This document shows positions 1 to 9,804 of a DNA stretch of 64,000 nt, one piece after another. The stretch is from contig CACJXQ010000004.1 of the NCBI GenBank assembly GCA_902597385.1, forward strand, positions 1 through 64,000, in the 5' to 3' direction. Under the pieces are notes generated by a model. That model did not search any database. It saw only the letters and a list, made by a program, of their open reading frames with translations, and was not told where the DNA came from. The position numbers and the translations under genes were made by a program. Every line of letters starts with the position of its first letter. Position 1 is the first letter of the stretch. The stretch is from an uncultured Pseudomonadota bacterium (lineage in GTDB: Bacteria > Pseudomonadota > Gammaproteobacteria > Ga0077536).

Positions 1-1
1 T

Positions 2-349
2 CTTCGCGCATTACTTCGAAGAAATACCGGCAGCTCGTCTCAAAGTGATTTAAAAGTTGCTGATCTGATTTTGTGCAGGCAAACAGAAGTGGTGACTCGA
101 AGAGGGATTGAATTGAATCTAACGCCTATCGGAAAAAAAATACTGGCTCTGCTAATGAAGGAAGCGCCGAATGTGGTTAGCAGAAAACGATTGGAAAAGG
201 AAATTTGGGGGGACATGCCCCCCGATAGTGATGCGTTGCGGAGCCATTTGTACACGCTACGCAAGATTGTTGATAAGCCATTCGGCTATGCACTTATCCA
301 TACCGTCCAAAGCTCTGGCTTTCGCATGAGCGTAAATGATGATTGCTAG
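2..349 (+). CDS. OmpR-family response regulator, C-terminal part (5' end lies outside window)
   Basis: Frame is open from the window edge (LRALLRRNTGSSSQSDLKVADLILCRQTEVVTRRG...); winged-helix DNA-binding domain (LTPIGKKILALLMKEAPNVVSRKRLEKEIWG...LRSHLYTLRKIVDKPF); overlaps the downstream histidine kinase by 14 nt. Confidence 0.85.
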   Translation, partial: LRALLRRNTGSSSQSDLKVADLILCRQTEVVTRRGIELNLTPIGKKILALLMKEAPNVVSRKRLEKEIWGDMPPDSDALRSHLYTLRKIVDKPFGYALIHTVQSSGFRMSVNDDC

Positions 350-1643
350 AGGCCGCGCTGGTCGGCTGAACAATAGCCTTTTCAAGGCTTTCGTTTTACA
401 GTTCCTATTGATAAGTTTTGTCGCAGCGACTGGGGTTTTTCTGGCTGACTTTGCCATTAGAGAGGTTCTGATTGTGTCAGCCCTTAAGCGTGAGGCTGAG
501 TATTTTTGGGCTAGGCATAATATAGACCGAGAGACGCCGCCACCAAACACTAACACTTTGATAGGCTATAGATTCAAGAAAAATAGCCCAGAGATTCCGT
601 CTGAATTCAAGGATCTAGGCGAAGGGATCCATGATTTTGTCTCTCCGGCTAATAGAGGCGTTGTTTTGGTCACTCAAAAAGCGGATGACCAACTCTTTCT
701 GGTCTTCGATGCGGATAATGTAGGTGAGTTAGCTACTTATTTTGGCATTCTCCCTTTGGCTTTATTGCTGGCAATTTTGTATTTTTCAGCCTGGGTGTCC
801 TACGTTCTGATTCATCGGGCGGTGTCTCCAGTAATTCAACTAGCTCGGAGCGTACAAAATATCGATTTGGAGAGACCCCGCGTAGAGCAATTTCTTAACG
901 AATTTAAACAGCAAAGATTAGATTCTGAAATAGAGTCACTAGCCAGTGCTCTAACTGAACTCGTGGAAAAAGTGGATCAGTCAATAGAGAGAGAACGCAC
1001 TTTCACTAGAGAGGCAAGTCACGAGCTGAGAAGTCCTCTCACAGTAATAAAAATGGCTTCTTCAACCTTGAAAAAACAGGAGAGCCTAGATTCAGAAACT
1101 CAGGCCTATGTGGACAGAATTAGTCGTGCCGCAAGTGATATGGAAGAGCTCACAGAGGTACTTTTGCATTTAGCTAGAGAATATGAAGGAGCTATGATCA
1201 AAGAGATGGTTGATGTAAATCAAGTTGTGAAAGAAGAAATGTCCTCTTGTCGCTTGATTTTTGAGAACAAGGGCTTAGATTTACGTTACCAAGAACACGC
1301 TTCCTTAAGAGTATTCAGTTCGACTAAAATAGTGTCAATAGTGATTGGCAATTTAATGCGCAATGCTTGCGCCTACACTGATCGGGGGTTGGTATCTATC
1401 GAGGTTGATGACAAGAGGGTAGTCATCCAAGATAGTGGGAAAGGGATGACTCAACAGCGTCTTGACGATGTCTTAAGGCCAAAGTTCAACCCTAGGCATG
1501 CTCAAGGGAACGGAATAGGATTGAATTTAGTGAGGCGAATCACTGACAGATTTGGATGGTTTATTGAATTTGATAGCTCGCCAGAGACTGGTACCAGAGT
1601 AGAAGTATCGATGCCAGTTTCTGAAAAAACGGGTGTCGGATAA
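336..1643 (+). CDS. Sensor histidine kinase
   Basis: Two hydrophobic segments, HisKA motif FTREASHELRSPLTVIK, HATPase motifs (NLMRNACAYT, DSGKGM, GNGIGLNLV). Confidence 0.93.
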   Translation: MMIARGRAGRLNNSLFKAFVLQFLLISFVAATGVFLADFAIREVLIVSALKREAEYFWARHNIDRETPPPNTNTLIGYRFKKNSPEIPSEFKDLGEGIHDFVSPANRGVVLVTQKADDQLFLVFDADNVGELATYFGILPLALLLAILYFSAWVSYVLIHRAVSPVIQLARSVQNIDLERPRVEQFLNEFKQQRLDSEIESLASALTELVEKVDQSIERERTFTREASHELRSPLTVIKMASSTLKKQESLDSETQAYVDRISRAASDMEELTEVLLHLAREYEGAMIKEMVDVNQVVKEEMSSCRLIFENKGLDLRYQEHASLRVFSSTKIVSIVIGNLMRNACAYTDRGLVSIEVDDKRVVIQDSGKGMTQQRLDDVLRPKFNPRHAQGNGIGLNLVRRITDRFGWFIEFDSSPETGTRVEVSMPVSEKTGVG

Positions 1644-1689
1644 AATAGCGAGCAATCGATAATTAACTAATATTAAGGAGCGTGAGTGG

Positions 1690-2520
1690 ATGAGAATAGG
1701 ATTATTTCTGCTAACCAACGCTGGTGTTGTGATGGTATTGTCTATAGTGCTCAATGTCCTTGGCATTGGGCAAGGCGGCGATATGTTGGGTTTAGTTTTG
1801 ATAACTTCGCTTTTTGGAATGGGTGGCGCGTTTATTTCGCTGATGATGTCCAAATCGATGGCCTTGCGCAGTGTTGGAGCCTCGGTAATCACTGTACCTA
1901 AGACTGAAGTTGAGCGCTGGTTAATAGAAATGGTTAAAAAGCAAGCTCGAGAAGCAGGGATAGGCATGCCAGATGTGGCTATTTTTGAGTCCGCTAGTCC
2001 AAATGCTTTTGCTACCGGGGCGAACAAGAATAGCTCTCTAGTAGCCGTGAGTACAGGTCTTTTAAAACACATGGAGACTAACGAAGTCGAAGCAGTCATG
2101 GCCCATGAGATAAGCCACGTGGCAAACGGAGATATGGTAACACTAACTCTTCTTCAAGGCGTGATGAACACATTCGTTATGATTTTTGCCCATATACTGG
2201 CCGCAGCACTGGATAAGGGTAGACGCGGAATGGGTTACTTCATAGGTTACTATATTGCTCAATCAGTTTTAGGATTTTTAGCCGCTATGGTAGTGATGTG
2301 GTTTAGCCGGTATCGGGAATTTAGGGCTGATTCTGGAGGCGGCAAGTTAGCTGGTGTGGATAATATGATATCAGCTCTGGAGAAATTAAAAGTGTCTCCT
2401 GTCAGCGAGTCTTTGCCTGATAGTGTCGATGCCTTCGGGATCTCTGGAGGTATCGGACAGTTGCTCTCCAGCCATCCGCCTTTAGAAAAACGTATTCAAC
2501 GCCTAAGGGAGCAGTTGTAA
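1690..2520 (+). CDS. htpX: M48 family zinc metalloprotease HtpX
   Basis: HEISH zinc motif (AHEISHVANGDM), FRADSGGGKLAG segment, N- and mid-protein TM segments, C-terminal SSHPPLEKRIQRLR typical of HtpX. Confidence 0.95.
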   Translation: MRIGLFLLTNAGVVMVLSIVLNVLGIGQGGDMLGLVLITSLFGMGGAFISLMMSKSMALRSVGASVITVPKTEVERWLIEMVKKQAREAGIGMPDVAIFESASPNAFATGANKNSSLVAVSTGLLKHMETNEVEAVMAHEISHVANGDMVTLTLLQGVMNTFVMIFAHILAAALDKGRRGMGYFIGYYIAQSVLGFLAAMVVMWFSRYREFRADSGGGKLAGVDNMISALEKLKVSPVSESLPDSVDAFGISGGIGQLLSSHPPLEKRIQRLREQL

Positions 2521-2526
2521 TTTTTT

Positions 2527-3207
2527 TTATTGGGTAACCAAACCCCTTACAGCGCTGTCATTGTTTGTGAGGTCTCGCTCAAGTTCTGAGAAGTCTATCT
2601 CGTGCGGAACGCTAACACCTTTTTTACAAGCGGGTCTTTGTTCCATTCGGTTTATCCACCCAAGAAGATTATCTAGCGAGGAAATGTCACTTCCTCCCCA
2701 TTGGTGGATTCTCACCCAGCACCAGTTTGCTATGTCCGCAATCGAGTATTCTCCGCACAAATAATTTCGATTCTCTAATTGTCTGTCTAACACTTCAAAA
2801 AGCCTTCGGCATTCATTTTGGTATCGTTGAATGACGGCCGGAAGTTTCTCTGGAAAATATCTGTAAAACACGTTGGATTGACCCATCATCGGCCCAATTC
2901 CACCCATTTGAAACATTAACCATTGAACTACTTGGGACTTTGCACGGCTTTCTTGCGGTAAAAGCTTTCCGGTTTTTTCACCTAAATACAAAAGTATTGC
3001 GCCCGACTCGAAAATAGCCAGTTCGTTATTTTCTTTATCAATTATTGCCGGAATCCTGCCGTTGGGGCATATTTTTAGAAACCACTCTTCCTTCTGCTCT
3101 CCCTTCAATATGTCCACATGTTTGCATTGGTATTCTAGCTCAATTTCTTCAAGCATCACGGAGACTTTCCAACCATTGGGTGTCGAGTCGGTATACAGTT
3201 CAATCAC
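2527..3207 (-). CDS. Glutathione S-transferase family protein
   Basis: N-terminal thioredoxin-like GST fold (IELYTDSTPNGWKVSVMLEE, NGRIPAIID, FESGAILLYLGE) and YSIADIANWCWV C-terminal domain. Confidence 0.9.
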   Translation of the reverse strand: MIELYTDSTPNGWKVSVMLEEIELEYQCKHVDILKGEQKEEWFLKICPNGRIPAIIDKENNELAIFESGAILLYLGEKTGKLLPQESRAKSQVVQWLMFQMGGIGPMMGQSNVFYRYFPEKLPAVIQRYQNECRRLFEVLDRQLENRNYLCGEYSIADIANWCWVRIHQWGGSDISSLDNLLGWINRMEQRPACKKGVSVPHEIDFSELERDLTNNDSAVRGLVTQ

Positions 3208-3327
3208 GAGAGTAGTCTCCTTTTTTGCAAGTATTTAGTTAATTTACCACCATTGTTAAAGGTTTTCTAAAATTTTGGTAGAGTGTTTAAACTTAAGGAA
3301 TACCTAACAAAGAAGAGAGACTAACTA

Positions 3328-5130
3328 ATGGCGTCAAAAGAGAGCAAAAAGAATCTTTACGAAACTGATCCTGTCCTGATGGCTGTTCTGGGAAATAGGC
3401 TGAATGCAATAGTTGGTGAAATGACCAACACATTATTGAGAACAGCTAGATCTGCTGTTCTAGCAGTGGTTCGAGATTTTTCCTGTTCTATAGTGACGGC
3501 GGATAACCGGTTGTTGGCTCCAGGTGAAGGTGTGCCGGTTCATATTTTTGGAAGTAGTTTGCAGACCCAATCAATGTGCGACACCCATAAGGATATAGCG
3601 CCAGGGGACGCGTTCCTACATAACGATCCCTATATGGGTAATACGCATTCCGCAGACCATATGTATCTCGTGCCAGTATTCATAGATGGTGAACATCTTT
3701 TTACAGCTTGTGCAAAAGCCCACCAAGCAGATTGTGGTAATTCCATTCCTAGTACCTATCACGCTTATGCTAAGGATGTGTACGAGGAGGGGGCTTTAGT
3801 TTTTCCTTGTGTGCGAGTACAAAAAGATTATCAAGATGTGGACGATATCATTCGGATGTGCCGGAGAAGGATAAGGGTTCCGGAACAGTGGTATGGTGAT
3901 TATCTAGCGACTGTGGGGGCTGCCAGAATAGGGGAAAGGCGCCTCGTCGGGCTAGTAGAGAGATACGGTAAAGATACGATTAAACAATTTATTGAAGATT
4001 GGTTTGCTTATTCAGAGAGAAGGATGATAGAAGCCATAAAAGAGTTGCCAGCGGGTAAGGTTACAAATACTACGACATATGACCCGATGGAGCCAACATT
4101 GCCTAATGGTTTGCCCATTAAAGTAAGTGTAGAGGTCGATCCAGAAGAGGCGACAATCGAAGTCGACCTGACTGAAAACGAAGATAACAAGCCTTTTGGT
4201 CTTAACGAGTCAGTTGCCTGTGCAATAAGCAATGCGATGTGCGGGGTTTTTAATTGTATTGATTCTGAAGTGCCTCATAACGCAGGTAGCTTCGCTCGGG
4301 TTAACGTGAAACTCAGGGAAGGATGTGTTACCGGAGTTCCAGAATTCCCCTTAAGCTGTTCAATGGCAACCACTAACATAGGCGATAGAATAGTAAATGC
4401 CACTCAAACTGCCTTTGCTCAGTTCGGAAAAGGATACGGACTGGCAGAAGGGGCGATGGGGATGGGTGTAGGCGCAGCGGTGATTTCCGGAAATGATAAA
4501 AGGTTCGGCGGCTCTCCCTATATTAATCAGGAGTGGGTTTTGGTAAACGGTGGGCCAGGAACACCAACGAGCGATGGATGGCTAAATTACGGGCTGCCCG
4601 TTGCTGCTGGACTAATGTATCGAGGTTCGGTAGAGGTGGAGGAATCAAAGCATCCAATATTGATTAAGCACTTAAGGGTCGTTGAAGGAGGGGGCGGTGC
4701 GGGCGAGTTTCGTGGAGCTCCTGGCGGGGACGTAATGTATGGGCCACGGTTTGATCCTATGACTGTGGTCACCATGTGCGATGCACATGTGAATCCGCCT
4801 CAAGGAGTGCAGGGTGGTCATGCTGGGCCTCCTGCGCAAACTTACAAAGTTTCCGCAGATGGTACCAAGGAAAAATTACCAGGAGTGGTGGAGTGTCAAT
4901 TACAGCCTGGTGAGTGGGTCCAAGGTATTGACGCCGGTGGCGGAGGATATGGTAACCCGCTGACCCGGGATCCTGAAAGGGTATTGAAAGATGTGAATGA
5001 AAGATGGGAAACAAGGGAGAGAGCAAAGATAGTTTATGGCGTAGTGCTTTCAGAGAGTGCGAAGAACCAAGATTTGAAGTTAGATGTTGATGCGACAGCT
5101 GCACTTAGGGAAAAGATGGCTGGGGCGTAA
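3328..5130 (+). CDS. Hydantoinase B/oxoprolinase (HyuB/acetone carboxylase alpha-like) family protein, solitary
   Basis: HyuB signatures (DPVLMAVLGNRLNAIVGEMTNTLLRTARS, HNDPYMGNTHSADH, GGGGYGNPLTRDPERVLKDV); no adjacent hyuA. Confidence 0.88.
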   Translation: MASKESKKNLYETDPVLMAVLGNRLNAIVGEMTNTLLRTARSAVLAVVRDFSCSIVTADNRLLAPGEGVPVHIFGSSLQTQSMCDTHKDIAPGDAFLHNDPYMGNTHSADHMYLVPVFIDGEHLFTACAKAHQADCGNSIPSTYHAYAKDVYEEGALVFPCVRVQKDYQDVDDIIRMCRRRIRVPEQWYGDYLATVGAARIGERRLVGLVERYGKDTIKQFIEDWFAYSERRMIEAIKELPAGKVTNTTTYDPMEPTLPNGLPIKVSVEVDPEEATIEVDLTENEDNKPFGLNESVACAISNAMCGVFNCIDSEVPHNAGSFARVNVKLREGCVTGVPEFPLSCSMATTNIGDRIVNATQTAFAQFGKGYGLAEGAMGMGVGAAVISGNDKRFGGSPYINQEWVLVNGGPGTPTSDGWLNYGLPVAAGLMYRGSVEVEESKHPILIKHLRVVEGGGGAGEFRGAPGGDVMYGPRFDPMTVVTMCDAHVNPPQGVQGGHAGPPAQTYKVSADGTKEKLPGVVECQLQPGEWVQGIDAGGGGYGNPLTRDPERVLKDVNERWETRERAKIVYGVVLSESAKNQDLKLDVDATAALREKMAGA

Positions 5131-5169
5131 GACTTGGATGTTGTCAAAGTAGTTAAACTAAAAATTCTA

Positions 5170-5197
5170 CTTGTTTTTTCCTTTTCCGAACCTATAT
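5170..5197 (+). promoter_or_regulatory. Tentative sigma-32-like promoter of hsp20
   Basis: CTTGttt (5170-5176), 13-nt spacer, aCCtATaT (5190-5197) resembles CTTGAAA-N11-16-CCCCATNT; imperfect match. Confidence 0.3.
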
Positions 5198-5229
5198 ACG
5201 GGATAGAAGATAATTAATGGAGAATAGCA

Positions 5230-5658
5230 ATGTATTTAACTATAAGAGATCCCTTTCAAGGTTTTGATCGACTAAACGATAGTATTTTTGGATCCAGCTA
5301 TGGAAGAAGTGGTTCTGAGCAGTCCAGTGGTTGGCTTCCAGGTGTTGATGTAATAGAACTCAATGATAGGTTCAAGATTCAGCTGGAATTACCCGGGGTT
5401 GATCCTAAATCAGTGAACGCTGAGGTCAAAGGAGATATGCTTACGGTCTCAGGAGAAAAGCGGAGCAGCGATCTTCATGAGGCAGGTGAAAGTATTCGTT
5501 TAGCTGAAAATTCTTACGGAAAATTTCAAAGAAGTTTTCGGCTAAAGTCAGTCGATAATGGAAAAATCACCGCAGTCAGTAAGTTTGGAGTCTTGTATCT
5601 TGAGGTTCCTAAAAAAGCTGAAAGTTTAGCAAGAACTATAAACATTGATGTTGACTGA
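5230..5658 (+). CDS. Hsp20/alpha-crystallin family small heat-shock protein
   Basis: Alpha-crystallin domain (PGVDVIELNDRFKIQLELPGVDPKSVNAEVKGDMLTVSGEK..., FGVLYLEVPK). Confidence 0.95.
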   Translation: MYLTIRDPFQGFDRLNDSIFGSSYGRSGSEQSSGWLPGVDVIELNDRFKIQLELPGVDPKSVNAEVKGDMLTVSGEKRSSDLHEAGESIRLAENSYGKFQRSFRLKSVDNGKITAVSKFGVLYLEVPKKAESLARTINIDVD

Positions 5659-5692
5659 AAATGCAACCGACTTTTGTTTTTTAAAGTAATAG

Positions 5693-5718
5693 ACTGAACG
5701 GGTTATTACCCGTTCAGT
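5693..5718 (+). terminator. Hairpin downstream of hsp20, probable intrinsic terminator (weak T-tract)
   Basis: Perfect 11-bp inverted repeat actgaacgggt-tatt-acccgttcagt starting ~35 nt after the hsp20 stop. Confidence 0.7.
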
Positions 5719-5809
5719 TTATGGTTTCAATCTTTATCTTAGTATTTTTGTATTAAAATAAAGCTCGCAATCGTGGTAGATATTAGCGCTAGAGTTAAAG
5801 GGGGGAACA

Positions 5810-6634
5810 TTGGCAGAATACAAAATTAATGGGGGCGGTGGTTTAGCCTTAAGGGTCGAAGAGTGGGGAAACCCTGAAGGGCAACCCATCTTATTTATAC
5901 ACGGCTGGTCCCAGTCTCACTTGTGTTGGCTCAAGCAATACCAGGATCAAAAGCTTCAAAGGTTTCGTATGGTGGCCTTTGACTTACGTGGTCATGGAGA
6001 CTCCGAGGCGCCTACAGGTGATGCCTTTTATAACGACTATTCCCTTTGGGCTGATGATGTACACTCAGTTATTGATGAACTTGATTTAATAAAGTCAATT
6101 CTGGTCGGGTGGTCCTATGGGGGCATCGTTATCACTGATTACCTTAAGAAGTATGGGGATGAGAACTTAGGCGGCGTTAATTTTGTTTGCGCCGCAACTA
6201 ATTTGACCGAGCCGGCGATGGGCACATTCCTAGGTCCAGGTATACTGGATCATTTTGAGGCAGCAACTTCAGAAGACGAATCAATCCACGCCAGTGCAAT
6301 GGAAAAATTTTTGAGAGGTTGCTTTTACAAACCGATTTCAGAATCTGATTTTCAAGGTGCACTTAGTTATAATCGTGAGGTAAGACCAGATGTGAGGTTG
6401 GCTTTAGTAAGTCGAGACATTGATAATTCCCCGGTTTTAAGACAAATGAGCTGTCCGATTCTAATTTCGCAGGGGAGAGAGGACACCATTGTTCTTCCTG
6501 CCATGGCAGAGGTCATATCCTCTAACTCAAAAAACGCTTCTATCTCGTGGTTTAATGACGTGGGTCATGCGCCTTTTATGGAGGATGTTGAGCGCTTCAA
6601 CAAAGAACTGGAAACTTTTGTAGATGGTTTATAA
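5810..6634 (+). CDS. Alpha/beta fold hydrolase
   Basis: HGWSQS oxyanion region, DLRGHGDS, nucleophile elbow GWSYGG, C-terminal DVGHAPFMED; TTG start after AAGGGGGG SD. Confidence 0.9.
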   Translation: MAEYKINGGGGLALRVEEWGNPEGQPILFIHGWSQSHLCWLKQYQDQKLQRFRMVAFDLRGHGDSEAPTGDAFYNDYSLWADDVHSVIDELDLIKSILVGWSYGGIVITDYLKKYGDENLGGVNFVCAATNLTEPAMGTFLGPGILDHFEAATSEDESIHASAMEKFLRGCFYKPISESDFQGALSYNREVRPDVRLALVSRDIDNSPVLRQMSCPILISQGREDTIVLPAMAEVISSNSKNASISWFNDVGHAPFMEDVERFNKELETFVDGL

Positions 6635-6652
6635 ATCACTAACGTCTCAAAA

Positions 6653-7531
6653 ATGAGTATTTTTCTCAAGAGCCCTCTGGTGTCGACCGAATGGTTGGAA
6701 AGCAATTTGGAGGCTAACGACCTTCGTGTGTTTGACACCTCAGTGACTCTCAGTCCGAACCCAAATGGATACGGTTATGAAGCATTAACCGGTTTAGAAA
6801 ACTGGAAGGACAATCACATTCCCGGTGCCGGTTATTTGGATTTACTGAATGACTTATCTAAAACAAATTGCCAGACAAGCTTTATGATGCCGCCAATAGG
6901 TACATTAGTGGTCAATCTTGAACAAAGTGGAATCGACGATTCATCTACAGTCGTCTTGTATAATGTGGGAGCGCCTATGTGGTCAACGCGAGTCTGGTGG
7001 ATGCTGCGTTCAATAGGTTTGACCAATGTAGCCGTGTTGGATGGAGGTTGGGACAAATGGAAAATAGAAGGTCGCGCAATGAGTTCTGGACAATCTAAGT
7101 ATCCCAAAGGACGCATCACTAGTGAGTTTAATAAAAGGATGTGGGTTGGAAAAAAAGCTATGTTTCAAGCGGTGCAAAAGGGTGAGCCCTTGGCGCTGAA
7201 TGCACTGTCGCCTGCCGTCTATTCCGGAGAGAAGAATCAATATGGCAGAGCAGGCCACCTCCCCGGCAGTTGGAACGTATATTATGCGGATGTCTTGGAC
7301 AATAGAACAGGGGTATTCAGAAAAACAAAGGAGCTGGCTGAGAAGTTTGAGCCCTCCGGAGCACTTAAGGCAGATAGAGTCATAACCTATTGCGGCGGTG
7401 GTATTTCTGCTACTGTCTTGTGTCTAGCTTTGAATCTTTGCGGACAAAATTCTGTGGCCGTTTATGATGGCTCCATGAGCGAATGGGTGCTTGACGATGC
7501 CCTTCCGCTAAAATCCGGTTTGCTACCTTAA
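6653..7531 (+). CDS. Sulfurtransferase, tandem rhodanese domains
   Basis: Two rhodanese domains; active-site loop VITYCGGGISATV; DGGWDKW and GRAGHLPGSWNV motifs. Confidence 0.92.
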   Translation: MSIFLKSPLVSTEWLESNLEANDLRVFDTSVTLSPNPNGYGYEALTGLENWKDNHIPGAGYLDLLNDLSKTNCQTSFMMPPIGTLVVNLEQSGIDDSSTVVLYNVGAPMWSTRVWWMLRSIGLTNVAVLDGGWDKWKIEGRAMSSGQSKYPKGRITSEFNKRMWVGKKAMFQAVQKGEPLALNALSPAVYSGEKNQYGRAGHLPGSWNVYYADVLDNRTGVFRKTKELAEKFEPSGALKADRVITYCGGGISATVLCLALNLCGQNSVAVYDGSMSEWVLDDALPLKSGLLP

Positions 7532-7914
7532 CTCTCCTCGGGCCAAACCTGGTTTAGAGTTCTAATCGCACCTACGGCGGTGGGCCAACCGGAGTAATGT
7601 GCACAGTGGACTGCAATTTCAAGTAACTTCTCGCGTGGAATTCCTAGGCGTTTGGCGGCAGCAAAATGAAAAGCTTGCTCCTTTTCTCTTCCAAGTGCTG
7701 TTAATATAGCGCAGGTTACCAAGGAGCGCTCCTCCAAGAGGAGATCGCCATTTTGCCAAACGTCACCGAATAAATGTTCTAGAGTGTATTCTCTAAAGCG
7801 CTCCGGCATACCATTTAACGCGTCCTTGTTCCCGCAAAGTTTTTCTACTAGTTCCATACCACGCTCTTTTTTTTCTTTACTCACAATAAGGCCCCTTATT
7901 TGGTTAAGCCCCAT
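7528..7914 (-). CDS. Carboxymuconolactone decarboxylase (AhpD-like) family protein
   Basis: LLLEERSLVTCAILTALGREKEQAFHFAAAKRLGIPREKLLEIAVHCAHYSGWPTAV; internal Met starts possible. Confidence 0.88.
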   Translation of the reverse strand: MGLNQIRGLIVSKEKKERGMELVEKLCGNKDALNGMPERFREYTLEHLFGDVWQNGDLLLEERSLVTCAILTALGREKEQAFHFAAAKRLGIPREKLLEIAVHCAHYSGWPTAVGAIRTLNQVWPEES

Positions 7915-8540
7915 TTTCCATAATGGGTTTTTTTAGATATTGGTTCTCTGGTTACAGGCCCGAAATTTCCCACCGGGAAGCCAACCGGGATTACAGATAC
8001 TATTCCATAAGCTTTTGGGATTTCATAGTAGTCATGAATTTCCTCCTCGAACATTTGATGCATAGTTGTTAAGCTGGCGCCAAGTCCAAGAGCTCTACAC
8101 GCAATCAAAATATTTTGCACGCAAGGATAGACTGAGCCATATGACGGAGGAGCAAGTCCTACTCGCTCATCCTTTGGTACCTTAAATGGCCAATCTCTAA
8201 TCCCCATCACCATTAGAAGAACTGGTACGGTATGCATATTTTCTGCAAGATGTACCGCAGCGTCTATGCTTCTACCTTCCTTGTTGTCCGCTGTTTTTTT
8301 TAAGCGATCTCCAAATCTTTCTTTAAGCCAATAATTATATCTCTCCCCAAAGAAACTTTTGCCTTCTTCATCCTCAATAACAAGGAACGCCCATGGTTGA
8401 GTATTTTGTCCACTAGGAGCCCTAACGCCAGCATCTAAAATTTTGTCGATCATTTCCCTAGGAACAGGATCCTTTTTTAGCTTACGCATAGCCCTCATAG
8501 TGTGTAATATTTCAAAGACTTCTGTCTCGACTGTCATCAC
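7896..8540 (-). CDS. Nitroreductase family protein
   Basis: MRAMRKLKKDPVPREMIDKILDAGVRAPSGQNTQPW FMN-binding motif; IPVGFPVGNFGPVTREP C-terminus. Confidence 0.93.
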   Translation of the reverse strand: MMTVETEVFEILHTMRAMRKLKKDPVPREMIDKILDAGVRAPSGQNTQPWAFLVIEDEEGKSFFGERYNYWLKERFGDRLKKTADNKEGRSIDAAVHLAENMHTVPVLLMVMGIRDWPFKVPKDERVGLAPPSYGSVYPCVQNILIACRALGLGASLTTMHQMFEEEIHDYYEIPKAYGIVSVIPVGFPVGNFGPVTREPISKKTHYGKWGLTK

Positions 8541-8606
8541 GGTTTCTCCTGATTAATTTATTTGCTATTAGAGTCCAGCTATAATATCTAAATAGAGTAA
8601 TTACGG

Positions 8607-9758
8607 TTGTTAAATATGTCAGTATGCGAATTCAGTATAGACGTTTCAGATGAAACATTAAAAGATTTAAGATCACGACTTCAGAGCTCTCGATTTTCTC
8701 CCCAATTAAATGATGTCGGCTGGAACAATGGAACGAGCAGTTCGTATATGCGGGAATTCTTAGCCTATTGGCTAGAGGAATATGATTGGAGGGCACAGGA
8801 AAATTATTTGAATAACCATATGCCACAGTATATTGCCAGTATAGAGGGGGTCGATTTACATTTTGTACACAAAAAAAGCCTCAATCCAAAAGCGCTGACT
8901 TTAGTGATGACCCACGGATGGCCGGGTTCTTTTTTTGAGTTCCACAAAGTCCTTGAGCCTCTCGTTCACCCCGAGAAGTTTGGAGGTCAAATTTCCGAGG
9001 CCTTTGATGTGCTTTGCCCTTCTCTAGCGGGATATGCTTGGTCAAAACCAGTTTACGATCAACCTTGTGATGTAGTAAAAATTGCTGAACGTCAGCTTCA
9101 ATTATTAGAGTTGCTCGAAATCAAGCATTTTGGATTGCAAGGAGGGGATTGGGGCGGTTTAGTCAGCCCATATATGGCGCTTCAAAGTGACTCTGCGGTA
9201 GGTTTGCATCTGAATAGCTGTACCACCAGGTCGACCGATGATCCCGAAGAGGCGAAATTACAAGGAGTAGTGACTGGACGGTCTGCTGTTTCGATAGAAT
9301 ATTATCGAGAACAGAAAGGGTACGCGGTAATTCAGTCTTTAAAGCCTGACCAGCTGGCCTTTGGATTGAATGATTCGCCGCTCGGACTGGCCGCCTGGAT
9401 TATTCAGTGTTTTTACATGTGGAGCGACCATGAAGGGGATTTAGAGTCACGTTTCACTAAAGATGAACTTATCACAAACATTATGATTTATTGGGTGACC
9501 CAATCAATGCCGACTGCCATAAGGTTATACCGGGAGTCTCTGTTAGCCGGAACCTTTGGTCCGCCGAAGGAGTACATCGCAACGCCGACAGGCGTTGCGC
9601 TTTTTAAAGATATTCCTATACCCAAGAAAGAATGGGCAGAAGAACATTATAATGTATGTCATTGGAATGAGATGACTTCCGGAGGGCATTTTGCGGCTTT
9701 GGAAGAGCCGGAACAACTGATAAAAGATATTCGAGCATTTTTTGGGCAATTAACTTAG
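8607..9758 (+). CDS. Epoxide hydrolase family (EHN-domain) alpha/beta hydrolase
   Basis: N-terminal EHN domain (DETLKDLRSRLQSSRF...WREYLNNHMPQY-like), HGWPGSFFEF, nucleophile GGDWGG, GGHFAALEEPE. ATG at 8613 or 8616 may be the real start. Confidence 0.93.
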   Translation: MLNMSVCEFSIDVSDETLKDLRSRLQSSRFSPQLNDVGWNNGTSSSYMREFLAYWLEEYDWRAQENYLNNHMPQYIASIEGVDLHFVHKKSLNPKALTLVMTHGWPGSFFEFHKVLEPLVHPEKFGGQISEAFDVLCPSLAGYAWSKPVYDQPCDVVKIAERQLQLLELLEIKHFGLQGGDWGGLVSPYMALQSDSAVGLHLNSCTTRSTDDPEEAKLQGVVTGRSAVSIEYYREQKGYAVIQSLKPDQLAFGLNDSPLGLAAWIIQCFYMWSDHEGDLESRFTKDELITNIMIYWVTQSMPTAIRLYRESLLAGTFGPPKEYIATPTGVALFKDIPIPKKEWAEEHYNVCHWNEMTSGGHFAALEEPEQLIKDIRAFFGQLT

Positions 9759-9804
9759 AAGCTAAGATTTGAGACCAGCGTTTATATAGGGGAGGACTTA
9801 GACC

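Noticed and set aside
1527-2099. Antisense ORF of 190 aa opposite the kinase end and htpX
   Set aside because: Lies opposite two well-supported CDSs, low-complexity composition, no recognisable domain; a shadow ORF
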